A program made the translations under genes and the position numbers. A stretch of 10,000 nucleotides of DNA from Actinidia chinensis (lineage: Eukaryota; Streptophyta; Magnoliopsida; Ericales; Actinidiaceae), in the NCBI GenBank assembly GCA_009663005.1, contig CM018888.1, forward strand, positions 11,005,764-11,015,763, in the 5' to 3' direction. How positions within the stretch are numbered: position 1 is the stretch's first letter; each line of letters begins with the position of its first letter. Positions 1-7,799 of this stretch are shown here, one piece after another. Below the pieces are notes generated by a model that was not told the origin of the DNA, ran no database searches, and saw nothing but the letters and a program-made list of their open reading frames with translations.

Positions 1-2
1 AA

Positions 3-320
3 GCGCTAATGTGTAGGGTGTTCCCATGGAGCTTGGGGGATCTCAAGTTGAAATGGTTCGACTGACTGCTCACAGGATCAATTGGGAGCTTTCACCAACT
101 CATTGAGTCATTCATAGTACGGTTCGTTATAAACACAAAGGCGCCAAAGGGCGTTGACTCTCTTCTAGCACTCAAGAAGGGCAAGAACGAATCACTTCGC
201 AACTACAACAAGTATTATTGGGAGACTTATAACGAGATCAAAGAATGTTCAGAGAACAGTGGCCAGTTACAAACTCGGGCTAACTTCTGGTGAAAGACTT
301 TGGGAAGATCTGATGCTCAA
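3..320 (+). pseudogene. gag: gag polyprotein, central capsid part (broken, 5' cut by window edge)
   Basis: Gag forms the virus-like particle in the cytoplasm. The frame starting at base 3 reads ALMCRVFPWSLGDLKLKWFD, then a TGA stop at 63-65, then continues with stretches such as RFVINTKAPKGVDSLLALKK and SLRNYNKYYWETYNEIKE. This is the typical plant Retrotrans_gag pattern: a tryptophan-phenylalanine pair, a conserved FxxRF-like segment, and a YxxRYWE-like segment. After about base 258 the reading frame shifts by one, and the signal resumes at 265 with SYKLGLTSGERLWEDLMLN. Gag is then cut at base 320 by the nested insertion and resumes at 2348. The start codon is upstream of the window. The stop and the shift make it non-functional. 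Confidence 0.85.
316..320. repeat. Left target site duplication CTCAA
   Basis: CTCAA stands immediately before TGTCACGTCC and recurs immediately after GGGTCTCACA at 2348-2352. A 5-bp duplication is the usual footprint of LTR retrotransposon integration. The gag reading (frame 1 on the left, frame 2 on the right, both reading Leu-Asn across the duplicated bases) supports this being the split point. Confidence 0.85.
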
Positions 321-770
321 TGTCACGTCCTAAGATATTAATATATGGATTGTAATCGGCCAGTGCGATTACTTACTAAGGCCTACCAATTAACTAGTTT
401 AAGAATTTTCTACTATAAAGAAGATACTCATATATAATCAAATTTTGCGAAAGCATAGTAAAAATAAACAAAGCTGAAGTGCAAATATATTTTATAAATA
501 TAAGTAACTTACAACTACGGTTCTCGCCATAAGTTCGCCCCAATCGTTTAACAAAATACCATTATTCTATTACATACTTGCACTTGATAAAACAGGCTCA
601 ATCTTTTATTACTTGTGCTCCGTAATGTCCAGATTTCTTGCAATGTTACGTACGACGACGACTTAAGGATACGCTGTGTGACGTCAATTATGTCGAATTA
701 TTATCACACAAAAATTATAAAGTCAAGAATTCATTTTATCATGGAAGAGTTTCACAATCTCGGCTCTCTA

Positions 771-793
771 GGGGTGGGGGGGGGGTTGGGGGG
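771..793 (+). other. G-rich run, possible G-quadruplex
   Basis: Inside the nested LTR there are runs of four, ten and six G separated by T and TT. Twenty of 23 bases are G on the plus strand, enough for four stacked G-tracts with short loops. It is isolated in otherwise AT-rich sequence. G-quadruplex motifs are known to be common in plant LTRs; folding here is only inferred, and a simple slippage expansion is an equally good origin. Confidence 0.6.
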
Positions 794-1798
794 TCCAATC
801 TTTTATCATAATCTTGCTCATCGAGGCCAATTTTCTAGATTTCAAGTATTTTTATATAGACACCATAAGTTCGACGACCACCAATTCCTTAGGGAGTGAG
901 CCTAATAAATATATATGGTGTAATATCACCCATGATCTTCTGGTTATGATCTTACCCTTATTACTTCACCCACTATACTATGTTCCCCTAGCGTCGGGGT
1001 ATCGTTCGAACTATGTGTCGTTAAAATCATAATTTTTAAATCAATCCATTTTTCTCATGATCATGGCATGTCAAAAAAAAACATACATTCATCCATAACA
1101 TATATTCGTAGGGAAAAATATCAACTTCAATAAGTTCAAATAACTCATTCTTTATTTATAAAATTTAAGTAAATAAAACATATAAGAGACTCACCAAAAG
1201 TGAGGTTCCCAAGTTTCTTATACATGTAGGCTACGGTTCCTTGAATTCAGTTCCTACATTTAATATTCGACCCATTAGATCTAACAGTCTCATGGGTATG
1301 AATAACATATTAAAATTTTATCTTGATCGGGTATCATCTCACCGTTAATTCTACGTCTTATTTTTCATAATCATAAGCAGCCACACTATATAATTTCTCT
1401 TGTCTCTCTGATATGTATGTGTGCGTGCAAGCTGTGTTTGGGCAAAAGGAAAAAAAAATCAGATGTTTTCTGGAATCGCGTTGCAGGCCGATTTTGTATC
1501 ACTTAGGTTCAAAATTAAAAAAATCATTCTAAATAAAAGTTGTAGATAATTTAAATATCTTTCCATAGCAACTTGGAAATCGTATGAAAAAGTTATAGTA
1601 AAAATACGAGTTGCTGGTCCAGGGATGTCGATCTATTCAAATTTGATTTTAAAAATACATGTAAATGCTCTATTTTTTGGGTATTTGGAGGGTTAAATTG
1701 TACTAGACATGGTATACGATAATATGTCTCAAAATAGAAGAAAATATCAAATAAAGGAGAGAAAAAATGGAACTTACCGTGATAGAAAAACATGTTTG

Positions 1799-1936
1799 AT
1801 TTTTTTTTCCCGTATCGAGTCATTCGCTTTTTTCTTTTTCTTTCTTCTAAGAGCTCTCTCTCAACCTTTCCTCTCACTCTTTCTTTTCTTTCTCCATTTT
1901 GCTCTCTTTATTTTCTCTATTTTCTCTTTCTCTCTG
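1799..1936 (-). other. Pyrimidine-rich tract of the nested LTR (purine-rich on minus strand)
   Basis: About 140 bases are almost all C and T on the plus strand, with runs of TTTCTTTC and CTCTCTCTC type. On the minus strand this is a GA-rich leader of the kind often seen just downstream of the transcription start in long plant gypsy LTRs, followed there by GGTAAGTTCC near 1770-1780. This is one of the reasons the LTR is tentatively placed on the minus strand. It has no convincing coding potential; any ORFs across it owe their length to low complexity. Confidence 0.5.
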
Positions 1937-2347
1937 TGTCGGTTTACCTCAGAAATAAATTAAGGCAGCAAGGTCAAAGTTGCAAGCAACAACAAATTAA
2001 AGGCTTGATTGATAGCCATGACTGATTGCACGTGGTCTTGAGGTGTCCCAAATGACACCTCAAGTAGGAAGTGTCAAATATTTCCTAAAATTGGAGTCTC
2101 CAAGGTTGGATCCCATCATGTGGCAACATGTGTTGCCCTTAAAAAAACCAACGAGCACTCTAGAAACTCCGAGAATTATAAAAAAATTAATGGTGTTCTC
2201 GCGCATTTATTTAACATTCTATCCAAAAAGTTATTTAAAAAAAATATCCATAAATTACCATAATTTTAGATAAATATGGGAATTGCGAATATTAAATAAA
2301 ATTATCCAATTATTAATTTGACACTTGATGTGGGTCGGGGTCTCACA

Positions 2348-2352
2348 CTCAA
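2348..2352. repeat. Right target site duplication CTCAA
   Basis: Second copy of the five bases found at 316-320, directly after the CA end of the nested LTR. Gag coding resumes within it: the frame from here reads LNPLADLWDLTSRVKMF. Confidence 0.85.
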
Positions 2353-2797
2353 CCCTTTGGCCGATCTCTGGGACCTCACGTCTCGGGTCAAAATGTTCAC
2401 CTGGCTGAAGGATGACGCCCAGCAACCATAACGAAATATAGGCACTACTCCCCGGGGAGAAGGGCAGCTCAAAAGGCGAAAGGAATGCTCGGTTAATCAC
2501 AAGAACCGAGCAAGGTATGGGATCAATGTTTTCAAAGAACCGATCTGCAAGCTCCTTATCCGAATTGGAGATAAGCCATACTTCAAGAAACCCGACCCCA
2601 TAGGAGGAGACCCCAAAAGGCGCAATCAACGGTGAAAGTGTTCCTATCACAAGGAGAAGGGGCACAGAACCAAGAATTTCCAAGCTCTGAAGACTTTCCT
2701 TGATCAGCTCGTCCGGGATGGACACTTGAAAGAGTTCATTGACCAAGAAAGAGACCAGAGCAAAAGAGTTCGAGGCCAAACCGAATCCCAGATTTGA
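2348..2797 (+). pseudogene. gag: gag polyprotein, C-terminal part with nucleocapsid-like zinc knuckle (broken)
   Basis: One frame carries the end of gag. It reads LNPLADLWDLTSRVKMF from 2348, then a TAA near 2429, then a basic linker, [34 protein letters not shown], a TGA at 2633-2635, and [18 protein letters not shown] from 2639, followed by [18 protein letters not shown] and TGA at 2795-2797. Plant elements of this group end gag with a Cys-His zinc knuckle that binds RNA. Here the first Cys, the His and the GH pair are present, but the last cysteine position appears to be Phe, so metal binding would be lost. This is the continuation of the gag part at 3-320, separated only by the nested LTR. 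Confidence 0.85.
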
Positions 2798-3459
2798 CCG
2801 AAGCAATGAAGAAATAGACAACACCCTAGAAGAAGACCTTTCTTTAGGGATTATTCATTGATAGGGGGCCCAATTATCCTAATCGTGAGAATAGGATTCG
2901 AGGAGAGATTCTTGTGATTAGATAAATAAATGATGTTCTCTCAGTCCAATCAACGACTAAGAAGCTAAGGTAGACATGTTTGAACCAGGAAGCATCACGT
3001 TTTCCAAAGTCGACCTAGAAAGGGAGGGTCCAACACCCTTATGCTGATCCCCTAGTCATTCAGATCAGGATCAACTATTTTGACATGAAAAGGATTCTAT
3101 GAACACGAGAAGCTCTGTCATGGTGATGTATTATGACATCTTCAAATAACTTAAACTATCAAAATCAAACTTAAAACTAGCTTGAGCCCCTCTAGACAGT
3201 TTTAATACCCAGTCTCACTGGCCTTTAGGGACCTTAACTCTCAAAATCCAAGCTGGTTCCCAAGATCTGGTGATAGAGTTCGTTGTTGTTGACATACCTT
3301 CCCTGTATAATGCGACTGTTGGCCGAGATTGGTTGCATAAAATGAAGTGAATGGCCTCCATATTGCACCAATTCATCAAATTTGCCATTCTTGAGATAAG
3401 GAACCCCTTTATAGAGATCAGATGACAGCCAAACAATGCTACCTCGCTCAATCTCCACT
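2787..3459 (+). pseudogene. Retropepsin-like aspartic protease region (broken, active site lost)
   Basis: The protease would cut the Gag-Pol polyprotein. Coding traces move through several frames: [20 protein letters not shown] from about 2790, NYPNRENRIRGEI from about 2872, INDVLSVQSTTKKLR, GSITFSKVDLERE, and HPYADPLVIQIRINYFDMKR. From 3102 one frame reads NTRSSVMVMYYDIFK, where the family has the catalytic Asp-Thr/Ser-Gly triad followed by SS and MYYD. Both the Asp and the Gly are replaced, by Asn and Arg. The frame continues with SHWPLGTLTLKIQAGSQD and EFVVVDIPSLYNATVGRDWL, the typical C-terminal part of these proteases, interrupted by TAA or TGA at several points between about 3140 and 3460. 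It cannot be active. Confidence 0.8.
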
Positions 3460-4337
3460 AAGGCAGCCATGAAAAAAGTGCAAATGATCAAGGAAGAGCA
3501 TGAAGTTCTGGAAGACGTTGGGAGAGATCCCAAGGCTAAGGTCGTAGAAGACCTAATATGCTACGAATTGAATGAGCCATGGATCATTTCTTTTTCACCT
3601 GTGCAAACTTAGAGGAACGAGAGAGAACCAAACTCATCTAGTTCCTTACAACGAGATGCCTGGGATAGACCTCAATTTTATCAAACACAAATTGAACGTT
3701 CTTCTAGAGGTCCGACTAGAAAACAAGAGGAAGAAGGTCTACAACCGAGCATGTTGTCGCAGTGATAGAGGAGGTTAATAATCTAAAAGAGGTGAATGCG
3801 ATAATGGGGGTTCTTTACCCAAGCTGGTTGTCCAACACAATCGTGGTAAAGAACAAGACTAGCAAGTGGAGAGTCTACATCAACTTCACAAGCCTTAACC
3901 GGGTTTGTTCGAAAGACTACTTTCCTTTTCCAAAGATTGATCAGTTGGTGAACTCTAATTTGGGTCATGCCCGGATGAGTTTCTTGGATGCTTACCGATA
4001 TTACCATCAAATAGTAACGCACGAGCCCGATCAAGAGAAAGCTATCTTTATCACCTCCGCGGTGTATTTTGTTAAAAAGTAATGCCATTTCGGCTAAAAT
4101 AATGCCGGTACCACATATCAGAGGATGGTCACCAAAATGTTTGATCCAATCATGGGTAAAATCATGGATGCATACATCGACGATATGGTAGTTAAAAGTA
4201 AGAAAGACCCAGGCCATGTAAGGGACCTGACCAAAGTGCTTGCAATTCTCAAAAGGCACAAACTGAGATTGAATGCAGCGAAATACGCCTTCAGGGTAAG
4301 CTTAGGAAAGTTCCTTGGACACTTGGTAACATGATGA
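3460..4337 (+). pseudogene. pol: Reverse transcriptase (broken, YxDD motif retained)
   Basis: RT copies element RNA into DNA. A leader from 3460 reads AAMKKVQMIKEEHEVLEDVG and VVEDLICYELNEP, shifts frame near 3580, and reaches YNEMPGIDLNFIKHKLNVLL with an apparent short loss just before it. From 3762 to 4082 the palm region is readable: VLYPSWLSNTIVVKNKTSKW, RVYINFTSLNRV, FPFPKIDQLV and SFLDAYRYYHQI, the latter holding the first catalytic Asp (motif A, with Tyr where Gly is usual). Stops at 4080 and 4095 reflect two nearby compensating indels across the usual MPFGLKNA segment. From about 4101 it reads NAGTTYQRMVTKMF and, at 4170-4190, AYIDDMVVKSKKD, which carries the catalytic YxDD. It ends KFLGHLVT before two TGA codons at 4332-4337. 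Confidence 0.92.
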
Positions 4338-4795
4338 GGGATAGAGGCAAACCACCGTTTTTTTCCACCACGGATAAGGGAGAGTTGCTCTACGTCTACC
4401 TCGATGTCTCTAAACATGCTACTAGCTCGACACTTCTAAGAGAGGCAGATGGAGAGCAACGCCCGATATACTTTGTTAGCATATTTACATATTGCCAAAA
4501 AATGTACCTGCCATTGGAAAAGCTCGTTCTAGTCCTAATTTTAACCATGCGAAAACTCATGTATTACTTTTAAGTACATTCAATCGCTTTCGCTCAAGAA
4601 TATTTTGTCTAAAGCAAACTTGTCCGATCGGCTCTCTAAATGGGCCGTTGAGCTCAGACAATTAAACATAAAATTTTTGCCAAGGACAGCAATAAAAGGA
4701 CAAGTCTTGACTAATTTTGTGGCTGAGTTGTCGCCCCGATCTGTGAGTCCAGAGCAAGGTTGCCTTAGATTAGCACACAAAGGGAGGGGAGCTTG
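4338..4795 (+). pseudogene. pol: RT-linked RNase H domain (broken, upstream connection lost)
   Basis: This RNase H removes the RNA strand during reverse transcription. From 4349 the frame reads KPPFFSTTDKGELLYVYLDV, then SKHATSSTLLREADGEQRPI and LPLEKLVLVLILTMRKLMYY before a TAA at 4571-4573. Coding resumes in another frame at about 4585 with SLSLKNILSKANLSDRLSKW, AVELRQLNIKFLPRTAIKGQ and VLTNFVAEL, and ends at TGA 4794-4796. This is the Ty3/gypsy RNase H pattern, YLDVS being its first acidic motif. The piece normally lying between the RT thumb (GHLVT) and this domain is absent: GIEAN at 4338-4352 runs straight into KPPFFST, an internal deletion. Confidence 0.88.
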
Positions 4796-5411
4796 ATGGA
4801 AAAGTCAATCGAAATTGAATCAGCACCTAGGGATCATGAGGTTATTAAAGAACCACCCAAAAGCGCAGAAGTAGCCATCGCAGGGGAAATCATTGAGGTT
4901 GTAGAGGTTAATGTAGAACCACCTTAGATAGATCTCACCTCGACCTGGAAGATGTTCACTGATGGAGCAAAAAACAGCATGGAAGCAGGGTAGGAGTGGT
5001 CTTAAAAAGTCCAGATGAAGCAATTTTTGAACACTGCCTTGGGCTAAATTTTCTTGCAATTTTTGAATACGAAGACTTCATTGCAGGACTTCGGCCTGCT
5101 AGTAAACTAAAGGTTTTCGAACTCTATATTTTTAGTGACTCAAAATTGGTAGTCAACCAAGTCACAAGAAAATTTGAAGTTCGAGAAGCCAAAATGGCTA
5201 AGTATTTGACTATAGAAAAAGCCCTATTTATCGAATTCAAAGAGGTCAAATTGAGCAAGTAAGGAGGGACCTAAATTCACGTGCAGATGCATTGGCAGGC
5301 TTGGTGACAGTTTTCAAAAGAAAAATAGGGCGGACCATTGTAGTTGAAGTTGATCAAATCTCGGCCCCTAGTCATGAAATGTCTCAAAAATCCATCCCAG
5401 TCAATATCTAA
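4796..5411 (+). pseudogene. pol: Acidic linker and second RNase H domain (Tat-type, broken)
   Basis: An acidic stretch from 4796 (MEKSIEIESAPRDHEVIKEP, later GEIIEVVEVNVEPP) leads, after a TAG at 4925, into a second RNase H fold. TWKMFTDGAKNS near 4943-4978 holds the first Asp. After a frameshift near 4990, VVLKSPDEAIFEHCLGLNFL, FEYEDFIAGLRPASK (Glu position kept but neighbouring residues lost), ELYIFSDSKLVVNQV (second Asp) and EAKMAKYLTIEKALFIEFKE are readable. A further shift near 5255 gives EQVRRDLNSRADALAGL (last Asp at 5286-5288) up to TAA 5409-5411. All four acidic positions are still recognisable but spread over three frames. An additional RNase H after the RT-linked one is the hallmark of Tat/Ogre-like Ty3/gypsy elements. 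Confidence 0.85.
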
Positions 5412-6707
5412 CTGGGGCTGAGCTGAATGGACCTAATTGTGAATTTAATATGACATGACAAGCTTCCAAAATAAAAAAAGAGGCACACAAACGCCGAATA
5501 AAGGTAATATGGTTCTAGATCTCCCCCACGGGGGACTTGTACAAATGATTAAATCTAAAACCCTACCTACTATGCGTCCATTCGAGCTTAATTCGAAGAT
5601 GTGCTCTTTGAAATTCACGAAAGTATTTGTGAACTAAACTCAAGGGGAAGGTCATTGGCTTACCGATCCCTAACTCAAGGACACTGGTGGCCATTCATAC
5701 AAAAAGACGCCTAAGTGTATGTCCGCAAGTGTACCAAATGCCAGCTTTTCTCCCCTCGATTCATCAACAAGCAAGAGACTTGACCCCTCTCACCAGTCTG
5801 TAGCCTTTTGCCCAATGGGGAATGAATGTCGAACGGGTCCTTCCCCGAGCTCCGTGGACAAGAAAATTTTGTTGGCAACGACGGACTACTTTACAAAATA
5901 GGTAAAAGTCGAACCACTTGCCTAAATTAAGAAGATGAACGTACAGATTCATTCGTTGAAACATTTTGTCCAGATTTGGCATCCTCAGGACATTTATATC
6001 AAACAACGGAACTCAATTCGTAGGCAAAAAAGTCAAAGACTTGTTGGGGTAATTAAAGATTTTGTTCTATAACTCAACACTGAACTACCCACAGTGCAAT
6101 GTGCAAGCCGAGGCCCCCCATGACATAATTTCCAAAATGTGAAAAAAAAAAAAAAAAAAAAAAAAAACCCGGCGAACCAAGACAAGCTTGAGAAAGCTAA
6201 AGGCAAATGGGTTGAGAAACTGCCAAAAAATATTTTATGGGCCTATCAGTCCACACCTCGAAAAGTAACTAACGAAACGCCTTACACTCTGGCTTCCGGA
6301 TTCGAAATTATAATCTCGCTGAAGGTCGGTTTGCCCATAATATAGACTGAAGCATATGACATCAGTCACAATGAAGAAATCTTAGCTCGTGACCCCAACC
6401 TTGTTAATGAACAAAGAGAAATGCATTAATATAAATGGCTGACTGCCAGAAGTAATTAGCCAAGATATACAACCAGAAGGTCCAACATAGACAATTTTCA
6501 GTTAGAGATCTCGTTTTGAGATAAGTTATTAGAAACACCAAGGACTCGGCCGACGAGAAGCTTGACCCAAATTGGGAAGGAGCCTATAAGATAATTAAGC
6601 TTGTCGGCAAGGGCGCTTACTACCTCAAAAATCCTAAGCGTAAACAAGCTTCGAGACCTTAGAATTTTCCTAACCGAGTTGGTATTTTACATCAAATACA
6701 CTTTTAA
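5412..6707 (+). pseudogene. pol: Integrase (broken, two catalytic Asp replaced)
   Basis: Integrase inserts the cDNA into host DNA. The linker is poor (MDLIVNLI, HDKLPK, KKEAHKRRIK with stops). The zinc-finger part reads FEIHESICELNSRGRSLAYR from about 5607, then LTQGHWWPFIQKDA, a TAA, and VYVRKCTKCQ; one His and the two Cys remain, while the second His position is Asn. In the core, PFAQWGMNVERVLP has Asn (5825-5827) where the first catalytic Asp is expected, and FISNNGTQF has Asn (6002-6004) at the second. The Glu of the third motif remains in YPQCNVQAEAPHD (6110-6112). KKILLATTDYFTK lies in another frame. After a poly-A run come GKWVEKLPKNILWAYQSTPR and ETPYTLASGFEI, and the C-terminal motif LDPNWEGAYKIIKLVGKGAY at 6561-6620. 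TAG 6660-6662 precedes a final TAA at 6705-6707. Confidence 0.9.
6142..6167 (+). repeat. Poly-A run of 26 bases inside integrase
   Basis: Twenty-six A stand between two halves of the integrase core, at a place where the family is lysine-rich and would have AAG/AAA codons. Integrase coding is recognisable on both sides, so slippage expansion of an A-rich coding patch explains it better than the tail of an inserted retroposon. Confidence 0.9.
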
Positions 6708-7085
6708 ACTATGTTACTTAAAGATTCAATTTTCTATTATTATTAAAATTAAATATTTTTCTTCATATTTTAAGAAATCACTCGTTTTGAACCTTTTTAA
6801 TGCACTCTTTTTCAAGAGCAAATGGGGAGAGAATTCTCCATTTGCTTAAGCACGAGCTTAAGATGTCTTAAAAAATTACGAGGTTAAATTGTAGAACTGC
6901 CCAAGCATTTGGTTTAAGTATTACACGAAAAATTTCAAAGAAAAACACTATTTACGCTATTAACATGCCAAACTAATAGATTTTCCTCTAAGACATGACC
7001 ACGTATCATAATAATCATGTGAAAAGTATGAAAAAGAACCAAAACCTACACTGCGGTCGAGCCAGCGGTTTATACAACCATTAAG
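6708..7085 (+). other. Noncoding region after pol, with two adjacent hairpins
   Basis: AT-rich sequence follows the last pol stop with no coding signal. Two inverted repeats touch each other. At 6818-6845, outer arms GCAAATG and CATTTGC enclose the palindrome GAGAATTCTC and a four-base bulge. At 6845-6862, arms CTTAAGC and GCTTAAG enclose ACGA. They could be RNA structures of the element's 3' region. Nothing else is recognised up to the tandem repeats. Confidence 0.6.
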
Positions 7086-7799
7086 GAAGAGTAGTGAACT
7101 TTAGTGTGTTCCGAACTTTAGTCTCTGAGGATTATGTCTCAAGGATACTAAGCTAAAATTTCAAGAAGAGTAGCCGAACTCCATGTGAGTTCTGAACTCT
7201 ATGTACATTAAAATATGCCTAAGTATACTACAAATTTAGGGAAGAGTTAGTCGAACTATATGCAAGTTCCAAGCTGCAGTCCCTCGAGGGTTGCCTAAGT
7301 ACACTTTGCAAATTTTCAAGAAAGAGTTAGCCAAACTCTATGTGAGTTTTGAACTCTGTCCTATGAATATTGCTTAAATATACTTAGCAAAAATTTTGGA
7401 GAAGAATTAGCCGGACTCTATACGAGTTCCAAACTCTGTCCTACGAGGTTTGCATAAGTATACTTAGCAAAACATTTTAAGAAAGAGTTAGCCGAACTCT
7501 ATGCGAGTTCGAGCTCTGTCTTGTGAATCTTACATAAGTATACTTAGCACGAATTTTAGGGAAGAGTTAGCCAAACACTATACGAGTTTCGAACTCTATC
7601 TCAAGAGATTTGTCTAAGTATACTTGGCAAAAACTTTCAAGGAAGAGTTAGCTAAACTCTATGCGAGTTTCGAACTCTGTCTTGTGAATCTTGCCTAAGT
7701 ATACTTAGCAAAATTTTAGGGAAGAGTTAGCTGAGCTTTATGCTAGCTCGGAACATTGTCCCATAAAGTTTGCAAAGTACACTTAGACAATGAACAAAA
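7086..7799 (+). repeat. Tandem repeat block, nine diverged copies of about 80 bp in a 160-bp dimer pattern
   Basis: Copies begin with GAAGAGTTAG-like sequence at about 7086, 7165, 7241, 7321, 7401, 7482, 7561, 7642 and 7721. Each contains a segment like CCGAACTCTATGCGAGTTC, then CGAACTCTGTC, and ends near CTAAGTATACTTAGCAAAA. Copies alternate: those at 7241, 7401, 7561 and 7721 are exactly 160 bp apart and tend to have TTTGC after the middle, while those at 7165, 7321, 7482 and 7642 tend to have TGAATCTTGC (clearest in 7482 and 7642). The unit carries palindromes, for example a perfect CTAAGTATACTTAG at 7695-7708 and stem GAACTC/GAGTTC at 7494-7510. Tandem repeats between pol and the 3' LTR are known in Tat-lineage elements and can seed satellites. 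Confidence 0.93.

Larger units (their letters stand above)
321..2347 (-). mobile_element. Nested solo LTR (about 2.03 kb) inserted in gag
   Basis: The 2027-bp segment begins TGTCACGTCC and ends GGGTCTCACA, giving the TG...CA termini of an LTR, and it is bracketed by the direct duplication CTCAA. Its composition is AT-rich and noncoding, unlike the coding-derived flanks, and no gag, pol or internal terminal repeat is seen, so it fits a solo LTR left by recombination between two LTRs. Its strand is uncertain. The minus reading is preferred because it starts TGTGAGACCCCGACCC, then has an AT-rich region, then a purine-rich stretch and GGTAAGTTCC, a layout seen in long plant gypsy LTRs. On the plus strand there is a TATATAA at 1387-1393. 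Small ORFs within it look random. Family not identified; insertion and boundaries are well supported, orientation is not. Confidence 0.85.

Noticed and set aside
615..1032. Two overlapping plus-strand open frames of 94 and 72 codons
   Set aside because: They lie wholly inside the noncoding nested LTR, one crosses the G-run, and neither shows a recognisable motif.
1593..2025. Open frames on both strands around the pyrimidine tract, rich in Phe/Leu/Ser or Lys/Arg/Glu
   Set aside because: Their length comes from low-complexity CT/GA sequence lacking stop codons. A membrane protein reading on the plus strand is an artefact.
321..2347. A complete small LTR element or LARD rather than a solo LTR
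   Set aside because: No repeat of the first bases is seen near the right end or of the last bases near the left end, and no primer binding site or polypurine tract is evident inside.
2255..2824. Longest open frame in the window, 189 codons on the minus strand
   Set aside because: It runs antisense to gag and crosses the LTR/gag boundary at 2347-2348, so it joins two unrelated sequences and cannot be an ancestral gene. The plus strand holds recognisable gag over most of it.
3783..4259. Minus-strand open frame of 158 codons
   Set aside because: It is the reverse shadow of the best preserved reverse transcriptase segment, which carries the real motifs on the plus strand.
6121..6200. Poly-A tail of a LINE, SINE or processed pseudogene
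   Set aside because: Integrase coding is recognisable directly on both sides of the A run and no target site duplication was found.
6601..6849. Plus-strand open frame of 82 codons after integrase
   Set aside because: It starts out of frame with the integrase C-terminus and runs into AT-rich noncoding sequence; no motif, biased to Ile/Phe/Lys/Leu.
7086..7799. CRISPR-like or inverted-repeat transposon array
   Set aside because: The units adjoin directly with no unique spacers and diverge along their whole length, in a plant retrotransposon context; this is a minisatellite.
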